A DNA stretch of 56,176 nt. Origin: REEB95 sp035648735 (GTDB lineage Bacteria > Pseudomonadota > Alphaproteobacteria > ATCC43930 > CGMCC-115725). The stretch covers positions 1 to 56,176 of the forward strand of contig DASRKX010000060.1 of NCBI GenBank assembly GCA_035648735.1, given 5' to 3'. The notes beneath the pieces are model-generated. The model had not been told where the DNA came from and ran no database searches. It saw nothing but the letters and a program-made list of their open reading frames with translations. Below are positions 1 to 11,073 of this stretch, in pieces. The number at the start of each line of letters is the position of its first letter. The first letter of the stretch is position 1. The position numbers were made by a program, and so were the translations under genes.

Positions 1-50
1 GCAATGCCGAGCACGATCAGCACGATTCCCGCGACCAGAAGTCCTCTCAT
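1..50 (-). CDS. N-terminus of a small membrane protein (cut by window edge)
   Basis: An ATG on the minus strand at position 50 is preceded by a strong GGAGGGAAGG ribosome binding site. It opens a frame beginning MRGLLVAGIVLIVLGIA that runs off the window. The hydrophobic start suggests a one- or two-helix inner-membrane protein, of the kind seen in DUF3185-like small proteins, but too little is present to name a family. It reads away from the TRAP operon and is not part of it. Confidence 0.5.
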   Translation of the reverse strand, partial: MRGLLVAGIVLIVLGI

Positions 51-186
51 ATTCCTTCCCTCCCTGCCAAAACGAATCGTGCCGGCCCAAAATACACGCC
101 GGCGCGCACAGCATTAAAGCCCGAACGGCGTCAAAGGTTGCAGCGACGGCGGAATTTAACCAAACGAACCGCCGCCCGGGGGCCGT

Positions 187-1503
187 TCAATGCATCGCAC
201 CCATGAGGTAGTCGGGCAGCCAAGTAGCGATCTCGGGGAAAATACAAAGGACGATGAGGGCCAGGAACATGCAGAGGACGTAGGGCAACGTCCCCCACAT
301 GATCTTGGTCAGGGGCACGTCGGGCGCGATGGCGCTGACGATATAGATATTGAGGCCGACCGGCGGATGGATGAGACCGATTTCCATGTTGATGGTCAGG
401 ATGACGCCGAACCAGATCGGGTCGAAGCCGGCGGCGGTGATGATCGGCAGCAGGATCGGACTGGTCATCAAGATGATCGCCGCCGGCGGGATGAAGAATC
501 CGCAGACCAACAGGAAGATGTTGATCATGAACATCAACACCCAGCGGTTGACGTGCATGTCCGCGATGCCCTGCGCCAGCGTTTGCGTCAGGTAGAGCGA
601 TGTCAGCATATAGCCGAACACCACCGCCGCGGCGATGATGGTCAGGATCATGATGGATTCGCGCGCGGTATCCCGGAGGATCTTCCACCAATCGGTCGGG
701 CGCCACATCCGATAGATGGCGACCGCGAGGAGGAAGCAGAGCGCCGCGCCGACCCCGGCCGCCTCCGACGGCGTGGCGAGGCCGCCATAAAGCGCATACA
801 TCACGCCGACGATTATGACGATGAAAGGAGCGATCTTGGGAATGGAGACGAATTTCTGCTTCCAGCTATAGCGGAAATCCGCGGCGTAGGGGCGGAAGCC
901 GCTGCGCCAGATGGTGAAGAGCGTCCACGCCATGAAGAAGCTGGTCAGCATGATTCCGGGCATGACGCCGGCGAGGAACAGCCGGCCGATCGAGTTCTCG
1001 GTGGCGATGCCATAAAGGATGAAGGTGATCGAGGGCGGGATGAGAATGCCGAGCGTGCCGCCGGCGCAGATCGAGCCGGTGGCGACACCGTCGGGATAGC
1101 CGCGGCGGCGCATCTCGGGAATGCCCATCTTGCCGATCGCGGCGCAGCACGCCGGCGACGAGCCGGTGAGCGCGGCGAAGATCGCGCAGGCGCCGAGATT
1201 GGAGATCACCAAGCCCCCCGGCAGGCGGTAGAGCCAGCGATCGAGCGCCTCGTAGAGATCCTTGCCAGCGGGCGACGAGCCGATGGCCGCGCCCATCATC
1301 ACGAACATCGGGATGGAGACGAGGGTGAAATCGTCGAGGCCCGAATAGAACGTTTCGGCCACGACATGCAGGCTGCCCAGGCCCTGAAATATCGCTATGA
1401 AGATCAGCGATACCGCGCCGATGCCGAAAGCCACCGGCACGCCCGAAACGAGCAAGACGAGCGTCGCCACCAGCACCAGCGTCCCGGCCACTGTGGGGGT
1501 CAC
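187..1503 (-). CDS. dctM: TRAP transporter large permease (DctM family)
   Basis: This 438-residue, very hydrophobic protein is the expected length for the large membrane subunit of a tripartite ATP-independent periplasmic (TRAP) transporter. It has about twelve predicted helices and the DctM-family segments PMFVMMGAAIGSSPAGKDLY near residue 70 and GGTLGILIPPSITFILYG near residue 150. It forms the sodium- or proton-driven channel in the inner membrane. Its start codon overlaps the stop of the small permease gene by four bases (ATGA type), so the two are translationally coupled. The substrate cannot be read from the permease; TRAP systems usually carry organic acids or related compounds. Confidence 0.93.
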   Translation of the reverse strand: MTPTVAGTLVLVATLVLLVSGVPVAFGIGAVSLIFIAIFQGLGSLHVVAETFYSGLDDFTLVSIPMFVMMGAAIGSSPAGKDLYEALDRWLYRLPGGLVISNLGACAIFAALTGSSPACCAAIGKMGIPEMRRRGYPDGVATGSICAGGTLGILIPPSITFILYGIATENSIGRLFLAGVMPGIMLTSFFMAWTLFTIWRSGFRPYAADFRYSWKQKFVSIPKIAPFIVIIVGVMYALYGGLATPSEAAGVGAALCFLLAVAIYRMWRPTDWWKILRDTARESIMILTIIAAAVVFGYMLTSLYLTQTLAQGIADMHVNRWVLMFMINIFLLVCGFFIPPAAIILMTSPILLPIITAAGFDPIWFGVILTINMEIGLIHPPVGLNIYIVSAIAPDVPLTKIMWGTLPYVLCMFLALIVLCIFPEIATWLPDYLMGAMH

Positions 1504-2036
1504 GGAATAACCTCGGGATTGACCGGGGTGTTGCCTTTGATGCCGAACGGCGGCTCGCGTCCGGTCACGAGACAGATCAGCTCAACAACGTATTGCAGCG
1601 TGAGCAGGCCGAGCCCGATCGGCATCGCGGCATAGGGAATCCAAAGCCGCTCGCGCCACACCGTGTTCGAGCGCCAATTATTGACCCAGGCCTCGTGCCA
1701 AAAGTTGTAGGCGAGCACCGCCATGACGATGACGAATGTCATCGCCAACAGGATCGAGAACAGCGCCAGCCACCAACGCAGCCGCGGCCCGGAATGGAGC
1801 GGCAGCACGTCCACATTGACGTGGCCACGCGTCATCAACACGTAGGGGCTGCCGATGAAAGTCGCCGCGACCAGGCAGTTGGTGGTGAAATCGCCCTGCC
1901 AGATGGTGTTGCTTCCGAGCACCGAGCGCTCGAACACCATCTCGCAGACAACGAAGACGCCGATGGCGATCAGGCCTGCGGCGAAGATGCCGCAGGCCTG
2001 CGAGACGGTTTTGACCGCCTTGATGAACGCATCCAT
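1500..2036 (-). CDS. dctQ: TRAP transporter small permease (DctQ family)
   Basis: The protein of 178 residues starts MDAFIKAVKTVSQACG. The open frame extends 52 codons further upstream, but that part is arginine-rich, overlaps dctP and does not look coded. Four predicted transmembrane helices and the stretch VAATFIGSPYVLMTRGHVNV are typical of DctQ. This subunit pairs with DctM in the inner membrane. It sits between dctP and dctM in the usual P-Q-M order, about 43 bases after dctP. Confidence 0.88.
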   Translation of the reverse strand: MDAFIKAVKTVSQACGIFAAGLIAIGVFVVCEMVFERSVLGSNTIWQGDFTTNCLVAATFIGSPYVLMTRGHVNVDVLPLHSGPRLRWWLALFSILLAMTFVIVMAVLAYNFWHEAWVNNWRSNTVWRERLWIPYAAMPIGLGLLTLQYVVELICLVTGREPPFGIKGNTPVNPEVIP

Positions 2037-2079
2037 GCGCGAATGCGGCGTCGGTGCCGGCAAATCCCCGACCGCGTTG

Positions 2080-3087
2080 CTATTTAACCGCCAAGGCTTC
2101 GTCGAGCAGCTTCTGCCCGTTCGGCACTTCCTTGGCGTAATCGGCATAGGACGTCTTCTTGGCGAGCGCGAGCCAGACGTCGAACTCCGCATCGGTCAAT
2201 GTCACGACCTTGACGTCGTGGTCCTTGAATGCCTTGATCGCCTCGTCGTCCACGGCTTTCGCCTTGGACTCGTAATAGGCCTGGGCGTCCTTCCCGGCCT
2301 TGAGAATCGCCGCCTGCTGCTGCTTGTTGAGCGCGTCGAAGTTCTTCTTCGACATCAGCACCGGCTCATACATCATCCACAGCGCGTTGTTGCCGGGCGC
2401 CGTCAGGCACTTGGTCTGCTCGTAGAGGCGCATGGACTGGAAGGTGCCGAGACTGGTGTCGGTCGCCTGCACGACGCCGGTCTGGAATGCGTTGTAGATC
2501 TCGTTGGAGGGCGGCGTCACGATATTGGCGCCCGCCGCCTGCCACATCGCGGCGAAGGTCGGTCCCGCGGCACGGAACTTGATGCCCTTCAGGTCGTCCG
2601 GCTTGACGATGCAGCCTTCCTTCGACGCCATGCCGCCCGCGAACCACGCATCCGACAGCACAATCACGCCGCCGTCGGAGATGATCTTGCGCATGTCGGT
2701 CATGAACGGCGACTGATCGATCCGCTTGGCGCGATCGGGGCTGCGGATCAGGCCGGGCATCAGCGTCGCGCTGAAGGCCGGCACCTTGCCGCTGGCATAA
2801 TCGAGCGGGAAGAGCGAGACGTCGAGTTGGCCGTTGACCAGCGCGTTCCACTGGTCGTTGGGCTTGAACAACGAAGCGCCCGGATAGACCTGCATATCGA
2901 GACCGACATTGGCGGCTTTGACCTCCTTGGCGATCATTTGCACCATGTCGTCGCGCACGTCGCCCTTGCCGCCGGGAAACTGATGCGAGGCGCGCAGCGT
3001 CTGCGCCATGGCCGGCGCCGACAGCGCCGCGACGGCGCCAAGGCCCAGCATGGCGGCGAGCAAACGAAAACGGAATGTGTTGGTCAA
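2080..3087 (-). CDS. dctP: TRAP transporter substrate-binding protein (DctP family)
   Basis: Periplasmic solute receptor of a TRAP transporter. I place the start at a TTG (position 3087) because GGAGG lies five bases upstream and the product then begins with a clean signal peptide, MTNTFRFRLLAAMLGLGAVA, with cleavage after APAMAQ. The open frame extends 14 codons further without a better start. The mature part has the DctP pattern: an initial LRASHQFPGGKGD strand, PGASLFKPNDQW, and the hinge region GMASKEGCIVKPDDLKGIKF. It is the first gene of the dctPQM operon. Confidence 0.92.
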   Translation of the reverse strand: MTNTFRFRLLAAMLGLGAVAALSAPAMAQTLRASHQFPGGKGDVRDDMVQMIAKEVKAANVGLDMQVYPGASLFKPNDQWNALVNGQLDVSLFPLDYASGKVPAFSATLMPGLIRSPDRAKRIDQSPFMTDMRKIISDGGVIVLSDAWFAGGMASKEGCIVKPDDLKGIKFRAAGPTFAAMWQAAGANIVTPPSNEIYNAFQTGVVQATDTSLGTFQSMRLYEQTKCLTAPGNNALWMMYEPVLMSKKNFDALNKQQQAAILKAGKDAQAYYESKAKAVDDEAIKAFKDHDVKVVTLTDAEFDVWLALAKKTSYADYAKEVPNGQKLLDEALAVK

Positions 3088-3221
3088 GGTATCCTCCCTG
3101 AAGATCGGTCGATTATTGGCGGCATCCAATGATGGATGCCGCGCCCTTTGTTAGGTTGCTCTTACCATATTCCGATTTGGCGCTACCACAGGCATTTGCT
3201 GACATGATGACCCTCGCCGGC

Positions 3222-3667
3222 CTACGTCCCCAGCGCCATCCGCATCAGCGACAGTGTGTCGGGAAAGGTTTCAAGCTTCGCCGCGCCGGCGAGATCGAGC
3301 CATTTGACCTGCTTGGCGTCTTCGATCGGCTCGCCTTCGCCGCGCCGCCAATCGAGCAGGACGCAGACCAGCGTGAAGTGAGTCATCACCTTGCCCTTGT
3401 CGTCCTGGCGGATGGCCTCGACCACGGTGAGCACCTTTTCGGGCTCGGCGGCGATTCCGGTCTCTTCCAACAACTCGCGCCGCGCGCATTCGAAGACGGT
3501 CTCGCCCAGCTCCTGCATGCCGCCGGGAAAGCCCCATTTGTCGACCCCCGGCGGCAGCGAGCGCTGCGCCAGCAGGACGCACCCCGCCCGCTTGACGATG
3601 GCGAGGCAGCCGATGATCGGCCGCTCGGGATAGAGCCGGCCCGGCTTCGACGAGGGCGCGGGCTTGC

Positions 3668-3671
<4 letters not shown>
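3222..3671 (-). CDS. Nudix hydrolase coupled to thiC
   Basis: A 149-residue Nudix hydrolase with the complete Nudix box at about residues 50-73: GGMQELGE followed by CARRELLEETGI, fitting GX5EX7REUXEEXGU. The start is GTG and overlaps the thiC stop as GTGA, so it is translated with thiC and should fall under the same TPP riboswitch. Nudix enzymes hydrolyse nucleoside diphosphates linked to another moiety. The thiC coupling suggests, as inference only, a role with a pyrimidine or thiamine pyrophosphate intermediate rather than a generic ADP-ribose housekeeping role. Confidence 0.9.
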
Positions 3672-5497
<1,826 letters not shown>

Positions 5498-5582
5498 GAC
5501 GCTCTCCTTCGATCGACGGGCAGTGCGACGGGCGGCGGCCGACCGGATAGCGGGCGACGAAGGGTGAGGGCATGAAGCGTTC

Positions 5583-5703
5583 CTGTCCCTACGCCGGCAC
5601 GATCCGGATCAGGTTCGAAGGGTTTCCGCGCCGCGCCGGTCCAAGCCAAGCAGGATGGGCGCGCTCAAGCGGTGTCTCAGCCCCTTGGCGGGGCTCCCCT
5701 TGG
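5583..5703 (-). promoter_or_regulatory. TPP riboswitch upstream of thiC
   Basis: Read on the minus strand, the segment has the conserved Thi-box parts in order: a GGGGAGCCCC arm, CTGAGA, a variable arm, then ACCCTTCGAACCTGATC, CGGATCGTGCCGGCG and TAGGGA. These correspond to P2/J3-2 and the P4-P5 region of the thiamine pyrophosphate aptamer. It precedes thiC in the same orientation and is expected to lower thiC-Nudix expression when TPP is abundant. No clear intrinsic terminator was identified between it and thiC, so translational control is the likelier mode. Confidence 0.93.
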
Positions 5704-5843
5704 AATCGCCGCTAGTATCCGGACGGAACGGCGGTCCCGTCAAGACGCAAATCCCGAGCGCTGGCGCGCGACGTGCGCGGCGCTATACTCGCGACCCACG
5801 CAGCGCCGCATTCGCGGCAAGCCGTAAAACGGGGACACGAGGC

Positions 5844-6245
5844 ATGCAATGCCAGATGCGGCCGGGGCGCAACGCGCGCGGCGGTGGGGCGCGACCAAGC
5901 CGCATCCTTGCCGGCCTTCTGGTGCTGGCGCTCGCCGGCTGCTCCAAGCTGGCGCCGTTCGAGACGGCGACGCCGGATCCGGTCGAGAAATCGATCACCG
6001 CCGGCGCACCAACCGATGCACAAGGCACGCCGACCGTTACCGTGGTTTCGGTCTGCTACAGCCGGCTCAGCGGCAGCTCCGAGCAGGTGCGCGACATCGC
6101 CAAGCTCGAATGCGCGGCGGGCAGCCCCCCTCTGCTCGTCGAGCAAAAGCTCGATATCAAGATTTGCCCGGTGCTGACCCCGGTTCGCGCCACGTTCAAA
6201 TGCGCCAGCCCGCCGGCGGCCGGCCCACCCGAGGCGGCCCGTTAA
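5844..6245 (+). CDS. Small predicted lipoprotein
   Basis: A 133-residue protein from ATG 5844. Its N-terminus is basic, followed by a hydrophobic stretch ending LVLALAGCSK, which fits a lipobox with the lipidated cysteine about 34 residues in. The mature part is short, contains four further cysteines and ends in a Pro/Ala-rich tail. No family was recognised. The open frame extends upstream to 5655 through the riboswitch region of thiC, which argues for the later start. It stands alone on the plus strand. Confidence 0.6.
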   Translation: MQCQMRPGRNARGGGARPSRILAGLLVLALAGCSKLAPFETATPDPVEKSITAGAPTDAQGTPTVTVVSVCYSRLSGSSEQVRDIAKLECAAGSPPLLVEQKLDIKICPVLTPVRATFKCASPPAAGPPEAAR

Positions 6246-6377
6246 CGGCGATGTGATCGTCCGCCGGGCCGGGGAATGTTATGCTGGGCGCAGGGTCACA
6301 GCGGACGCTACGCGCTGGACCGGATCGTCGGCAGCGAGTTCTAAAACGAAGAAGAAACTTTTTCAGGAGGGGAAGAA

Positions 6378-6842
6378 ATGTCGGACGTCATCGTCGATAA
6401 AAATCGACTCGTCTTTCCGGGCCTCGCCGGGCTCTACCAGAAGTTTGCGCCCGCGAGTTATTCGTTCATGCGCTTCGCCACCGGCGCCGTGCTGGTGCCG
6501 CATGGCATCCAAAAGATCATGCTTGGCAGTGCGGTGACCCTAGCGCCCTATATCGACAAGCAGATGGGCGTGGCCTATCCGCTGGCATGGGCTTATCTCG
6601 CGGTCTTCGCCGAATCGGTGGGGGCGATTTGCCTGGCGCTCGGGCTGTTCACCCGATTGGCTGCGCTCATCATCTTCATCCACATGAGCGTCATCATCTA
6701 CTTCTTCCAATCGCAGTACGGCTATTTCTGGACCAACAAGGGCTACGAATACGCCCTGCTCTGGTGGCTGCTCTGCTTCGCGATCTTCTTCCGCGGCGGC
6801 GGGCGCTATTCGCTGGATCGTCTGCTACCCAAAGAGCTCTAG
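6378..6842 (+). CDS. DoxX-family membrane protein
   Basis: A 154-residue, four-helix membrane protein with an excellent ribosome binding site (AGGAGGGG, about six bases before the ATG). Features typical of DoxX are FMRFATGAVLVPHGIQKI near residue 35, a central AESVGAICLALGLFTRLAAL segment and a polar C-terminus. DoxX-like proteins are linked to quinone or thiol redox processes in the inner membrane, but the role here is not determined. An intrinsic terminator follows about 43 bases after the stop, so the gene looks monocistronic. Confidence 0.88.
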   Translation: MSDVIVDKNRLVFPGLAGLYQKFAPASYSFMRFATGAVLVPHGIQKIMLGSAVTLAPYIDKQMGVAYPLAWAYLAVFAESVGAICLALGLFTRLAALIIFIHMSVIIYFFQSQYGYFWTNKGYEYALLWWLLCFAIFFRGGGRYSLDRLLPKEL

Positions 6843-6884
6843 CCGCAAGCGACCGTCGCGACGCGGCGATATCAGGAACAAATA

Positions 6885-6916
6885 AAAAGGCCTCCGGCTC
6901 GCGACCGGGGGCCTTT
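6885..6916 (+). terminator. Intrinsic terminator after doxX gene
   Basis: A stem GGCCTCCGG / CCGGGGGCC (one wobble) with a seven-base loop is flanked by an A-run before and TTTT after. It can act in both directions. It lies in the 330-base gap between the DoxX gene and the Flp pilin gene. The rest of that gap (about 6920-7160) shows no coding sequence. Confidence 0.8.
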
Positions 6917-7174
6917 TCGCGGCGACCAGGGAACCGATCAGAGGGTCGGCTGCGACCCACCGGATGCCACGACAAGATAGCGCGACAGAGCCGCCAATAA
7001 TTCAGCAGTATTTTATTGAAAAGCATCGGGTCGTTCTTGAATTTTCTGGAAATTCCGACCGACCGCGCCGGGTCGTCATTTCAACTGCGCTTTTTGTGAG
7101 GCGGTTTTAATCCGGGATTAAGAGGTTCCCGCCGATGATCCCGCCTGTCCATTGGATCCAGGAGATCAGAGACC

Positions 7175-7333
7175 ATGAAGACCCTCACCAAGCTGTTCCG
7201 CGACGACGCGGGCGCCACGGCCATCGAATACGGCCTCATCGCCGCTCTCATCGCCGTCGTTGTCGTCACCGCGTTGACGACCGTTGGCACCAACCTGAAG
7301 ACCACGTTCAACAGCGTTGCGACCAACCTGTAG
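7175..7333 (+). CDS. flp: Flp/Fap-type pilin (type IVb pilin subunit)
   Basis: A 52-residue protein from ATG 7175 with GGAG ten bases upstream. It has the Flp pilin plan: a short basic leader MKTLTKLFRDDAGA, the processing/assembly motif ATAIEYGLIAALIAVV (the conserved glutamate at about residue 18 followed by tyrosine), and a short polar C-terminus. Prepilin peptidase would cleave before the hydrophobic segment and the Tad system would assemble it. No tad genes lie nearby. A strong terminator follows directly, so it is a single-gene unit. Confidence 0.93.
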   Translation: MKTLTKLFRDDAGATAIEYGLIAALIAVVVVTALTTVGTNLKTTFNSVATNL

Positions 7334-7361
7334 TTTCGACGACGCCTAAGCGCTTATGCGG

Positions 7362-7395
7362 AAGCCCCCGGCCAATGGCCGGGGGCTTTTGTTTT
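7362..7395 (+). terminator. Intrinsic terminator after flp
   Basis: A perfect GC-rich hairpin, AGCCCCCGGCC-AAT-GGCCGGGGGCT, is followed by TTTGTTTT. It sits 29 bases after the pilin stop and just before the convergent GST gene. Confidence 0.92.
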
Positions 7396-7408
7396 GACCC
7401 GGTGCGAT

Positions 7409-8116
7409 CTAGGCGCGCCGGATGGTTTCGGCCGACTGCCCGAACAGGATCTTGCGGGCCTGGGGGTCGGTATTGGGAATGGCATCGCGGCGATAGATTT
7501 CGCCCTTCTCGTAGGCGCGCTGCACCGCCGGCCGCACCTTGATCGTCTCGAACCACCGCTTGAGGTTCGGATAATCCTCGAGTTTCTGGCCCTGACGCTC
7601 GTACGGCACCACCCAGGGATAACAGGCCATGTCGGCGATGGAATATTCGCCGGCAACGAAAGGCCGGTCGGCGAGACGCCGGTCGAGCACGGCATAAAGC
7701 CGACTGGTCTCCTTCACGTAACGCTCGATCGCATAGGGCAGCTTCTCCGGCGCATACAGTGAAAAATGGTGGTTCTGTCCGGCCATCGGCCCCAGGCCGC
7801 CCATCTGCCAGAACAGCCATTGCAGTGCGTCGAAGCGCGGACGCAAATCCTTCGCCAGAAACTTGCCGGTCTTCTCCGCGAGGTAGATGAGGATAGCGCC
7901 GGATTCAAAGATGCTGACCGGCGCGCCTTTATCCGTGGGCTCAGGATCGACGATCGCCGGCATGCGGTTGTTGGGCGCGATCTTGAGAAATTCGGGGCGG
8001 AACTGCTCGCCCTTGGAGATGTTGACCGGGAAGATCTGGTAAGGCGTCCCGGTTTCCTCGAGAAAAATGGTGATCTTGTGGCCGTTGGGCGTCGGCCAAT
8101 AATGGAGTTCGATCAA
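7409..8116 (-). CDS. Glutathione S-transferase (nu-class/YfcG-like)
   Basis: A 235-residue GST. The N-terminal thioredoxin-like domain starts IELHYWPTPNGHKITIFLEE, whose TPNG segment resembles the nu-class (YfcG/Ure2p-like) active site. The glutathione-binding PAIVDPE and ESGAILIYLAEKTG motifs follow near residues 55-85. The C-terminal helical domain contains YSIADMACYPWVVPYE with the usual N-capping aspartate. Members act as glutathione-dependent disulfide reductases or conjugating enzymes in the cytoplasm. It stands alone, convergent with flp. Confidence 0.93.
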   Translation of the reverse strand: MIELHYWPTPNGHKITIFLEETGTPYQIFPVNISKGEQFRPEFLKIAPNNRMPAIVDPEPTDKGAPVSIFESGAILIYLAEKTGKFLAKDLRPRFDALQWLFWQMGGLGPMAGQNHHFSLYAPEKLPYAIERYVKETSRLYAVLDRRLADRPFVAGEYSIADMACYPWVVPYERQGQKLEDYPNLKRWFETIKVRPAVQRAYEKGEIYRRDAIPNTDPQARKILFGQSAETIRRA

Positions 8117-8184
8117 ATGCCGCCTCCTGGTTCGCGAATTTGCAGGCCGCCACTATGGCGACGCGGCAAGGACGCGGCAACACT

Positions 8185-8801
8185 CTAGGCGGAACGCAGC
8201 CCGAGGATGAGCGCCGTTGTCGCATGGCTTGTATCCTCGGAGCTCATCACCGCGCCCACCGCCGCCACCCCGGCCGCCCCGGCCGCAAGACAGGCCGGGA
8301 TTCGTTCGGCGCCGACGCCGCCCAGCGCGATGACCGGCAGCACCGTCTTGGCCGCGCAATCGGCGAGCTCGTCGACGCCCAGCGCCGGGTAACCCGGCTT
8401 GCCGGCGCTCGGAAAGATCGGACTCAGCGTGACGTAATCGGCGCCCGCCTCTTCGGCGCGCGCGATCTCGTCGATGTCGTGCGCCGAAATACCGATCAGC
8501 GCGCCCGCGCCCAGCATGCGCCGCGCCGCGACAACGTCGCCGTCGCGCGGCAGATGGATTCCGGCCGCGCCCGCCGCGGCGGCCGCCGCGACATCTCCAT
8601 GCACCGTCACGCTGGCGTGATATTTGCGGCCGATCTCGACGAGGCGGCGCAGCAGATCCTGCCGCTCGGGCGGCGGCAGATCCTTCTCGCGCAGGCTGAG
8701 CCAGCGGCAGCCGGCGGCGAACGCCGCCTCGGCGATCTCTTCAAGCGGCCGGCGCGCCTGAAGCCGGTCGGTGATAATGAGAAGCGCCGGGTCGGGAAGC
8801 T

Positions 8802-8805
<4 letters not shown>
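8185..8805 (-). CDS. thiE: Thiamine phosphate synthase ThiE
   Basis: A 206-residue TIM-barrel enzyme that joins hydroxymethylpyrimidine diphosphate and thiazole phosphate to give thiamine phosphate. Family motifs are LSLREKDLPP near residue 38, VTVHGDVAAAAAAGAAGIHL, ISAHDIDEIARAEEAGADYV and VIALGGVGAERIPACLAAGA. The start is a TTG overlapping the thiG stop (TTGA); the open frame goes much further upstream but only inside thiG. It is last in the thiO-S-G-E operon. A TenI-type (aminase or isomerase) role cannot be fully excluded from sequence alone. Confidence 0.9.
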
Positions 8806-9590
<785 letters not shown>

Positions 9591-9595
9591 CTTTA

Positions 9596-9802
9596 TCACC
9601 CGCCGCCGAAGGGCCGGACGATCTCGACCATGTCGCCGGCCGCCAACGCCACCGCGTCCCATTGCCGAGCCGGCACCACTGCGCCGTTGAGGGCGACCGC
9701 CAGGCCGCGCGGGCTGTCGATGCCGCGCGCGCGCAACAGCTCGGCGACGTTCGCCGCCGTCAGCTTCTCGTCCTGGCCGTTGATGCGGATGGTGGCGCTC
9801 AT
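9596..9802 (-). CDS. thiS: Sulfur carrier protein ThiS
   Basis: A 68-residue ubiquitin-fold protein from MSATIRINGQDEKL to the C-terminal RPFGGG. The terminal Gly-Gly is adenylated and converted to a thiocarboxylate that donates sulfur to ThiG. The start overlaps the thiO stop as ATGA. ThiF, the adenylating partner, is not in the window. Confidence 0.95.
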   Translation of the reverse strand: MSATIRINGQDEKLTAANVAELLRARGIDSPRGLAVALNGAVVPARQWDAVALAAGDMVEIVRPFGGG

Positions 9803-10953
9803 GCCTGTTCCTTGGCCTTGGCGAAGCGCGATAGGGCAAAGGGCTGGATTGCCGCCGCGACCTCGCCCGTCAGGATATAGCGCGCCACGGCATCCGCCGT
9901 CACCGGCGTCAGCAAAATGCCGTTGCGGTAATGGCCCGTCGCCAACACAAGACCGTCGACCTCGCTCGGACCCAGCAGGGGTGCGTCGTCGCGCGAGCCG
10001 GGACGGAAGCCGACCCACATCTCGTCGATCGGCAGCTCCTCGACCGCCGGCAGCACACGCCAGGCGCCTTCGAGCAACGCGAGGATGCCGCCCGCCGTGA
10101 GCTCGGCGTCGAAACCCTTCTCCTCGACCGTGCCGCCGACGATCAGCCGCCCGTCATTGCGCGGCACCAGATAGACGCGCGGGCTCCACACCACATGGCG
10201 CAGCAGCGGCGCCATCGCATCCATCTTGAGCGCCAGCATCTGGCCCTTGACCGGCCGCACCGGAATTCGCGCCGGCAAGCCGGCGATCTCGCCCGACCAG
10301 GCGCCGGCGGCAAGGACGACGCAGGACGCGGCGTGCCGCCGGTCGTCGAGGCGCAGGCCCGTCACCGCGCCGCCCGCTGTTTCGATCGCCGCGACCGCGG
10401 CGTGCTCGTGCAGCGTGCCGCCCGCCGCGATGAAGGCGCGTTTGAGCGCGCGGACCAGCTTGCGGTTGTCGGCCTGGTGATCGCCGGGGCTATAGACCGC
10501 GCCGGCGAGATTGGGGTTGAGGCGCGGCTCGCGCTCGAGCGCCTGGCGCGCCGAAAGCCAGTCGAGTTCGATGCCCTGCGCGCGCTGGAAATCGTAGGTG
10601 AAGCGAAGCTGGGCCGTATCGTCGCGGTTGAGCGCGATCATCAGCGTGCCCTCGCGGCGCAGATCGACGGCGATGCCGGATACGCGTTCCAGATCGGCGG
10701 CGAAATCGGGCCACAGCGACAGGCTCAGCCGGTTGAGCGCGTTCAGCGAATCCTCGGCCGGCTCGGTCTCGACGCCCGCCGCCAGCATGCCGGCCGCCGC
10801 CCAGCTCGCGCCGTGCCCGGCCTCGCCGCGCTCGAACAGATCGACCGCGACGCCGCGCTGCGCCAGCCGCCAGCCGATGGCCAAGCCGATGGCGCCGCCG
10901 CCGATGATGGCGACGGGGTCGTGCGGAGATTTAAGGCCGGTTGGGTCGCGGAT
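9799..10953 (-). CDS. thiO: Glycine oxidase ThiO (apparent non-canonical start)
   Basis: An FAD-dependent amine oxidase that makes dehydroglycine for thiazole synthesis. The dinucleotide-binding motif VAIIGGGAIGLAIGWRLAQRG lies at the true N-terminus. Later blocks are AGHGASWAAAGMLAAGVETE, ALKRAFIAAGG, IPVRPVKGQMLAL and FRPGSRDDAPLLGPSEVDGL. There is no in-frame ATG, GTG or TTG upstream of the GGGAIG motif: the first TTG (10884) lies inside it, and a TAA closes the frame within the riboswitch. The most plausible start is ATC at 10953, six bases after AAGGGAG, giving 384 residues. Downstream it overlaps thiS by four bases. Confidence 0.9.
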   Translation of the reverse strand: MRDPTGLKSPHDPVAIIGGGAIGLAIGWRLAQRGVAVDLFERGEAGHGASWAAAGMLAAGVETEPAEDSLNALNRLSLSLWPDFAADLERVSGIAVDLRREGTLMIALNRDDTAQLRFTYDFQRAQGIELDWLSARQALEREPRLNPNLAGAVYSPGDHQADNRKLVRALKRAFIAAGGTLHEHAAVAAIETAGGAVTGLRLDDRRHAASCVVLAAGAWSGEIAGLPARIPVRPVKGQMLALKMDAMAPLLRHVVWSPRVYLVPRNDGRLIVGGTVEEKGFDAELTAGGILALLEGAWRVLPAVEELPIDEMWVGFRPGSRDDAPLLGPSEVDGLVLATGHYRNGILLTPVTADAVARYILTGEVAAAIQPFALSRFAKAKEQA

Positions 10954-10956
10954 GGC

Positions 10957-11035
10957 AGGCTCCCTTCGCTGGCATTATCCAGACAGGTTCCGTGGGTATG
11001 ATCTCAGCCGGCTTCGCCGGCACCCCAGCCAAGGT
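10957..11035 (-). promoter_or_regulatory. TPP riboswitch upstream of thiO
   Basis: On the minus strand: CCTTGGCTGGGGTGCC, a short GC hairpin, CTGAGATCATACCC, then GGAACCTGTCTGGATAATGCC and AGCGAAGGGAG. This is a compact, textbook Thi-box. The closing stem would pair CCTTGGCTGG with CCAGCGAAGG, and the second strand contains part of the AAGGGAG that serves as thiO ribosome binding site. TPP binding should therefore hide that site and repress translation of the thiO-S-G-E operon. Confidence 0.95.
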
Positions 11036-11073
11036 TGAATCTGTGCCCGTACCCGCCTTCTGGCAAGCGCTTT

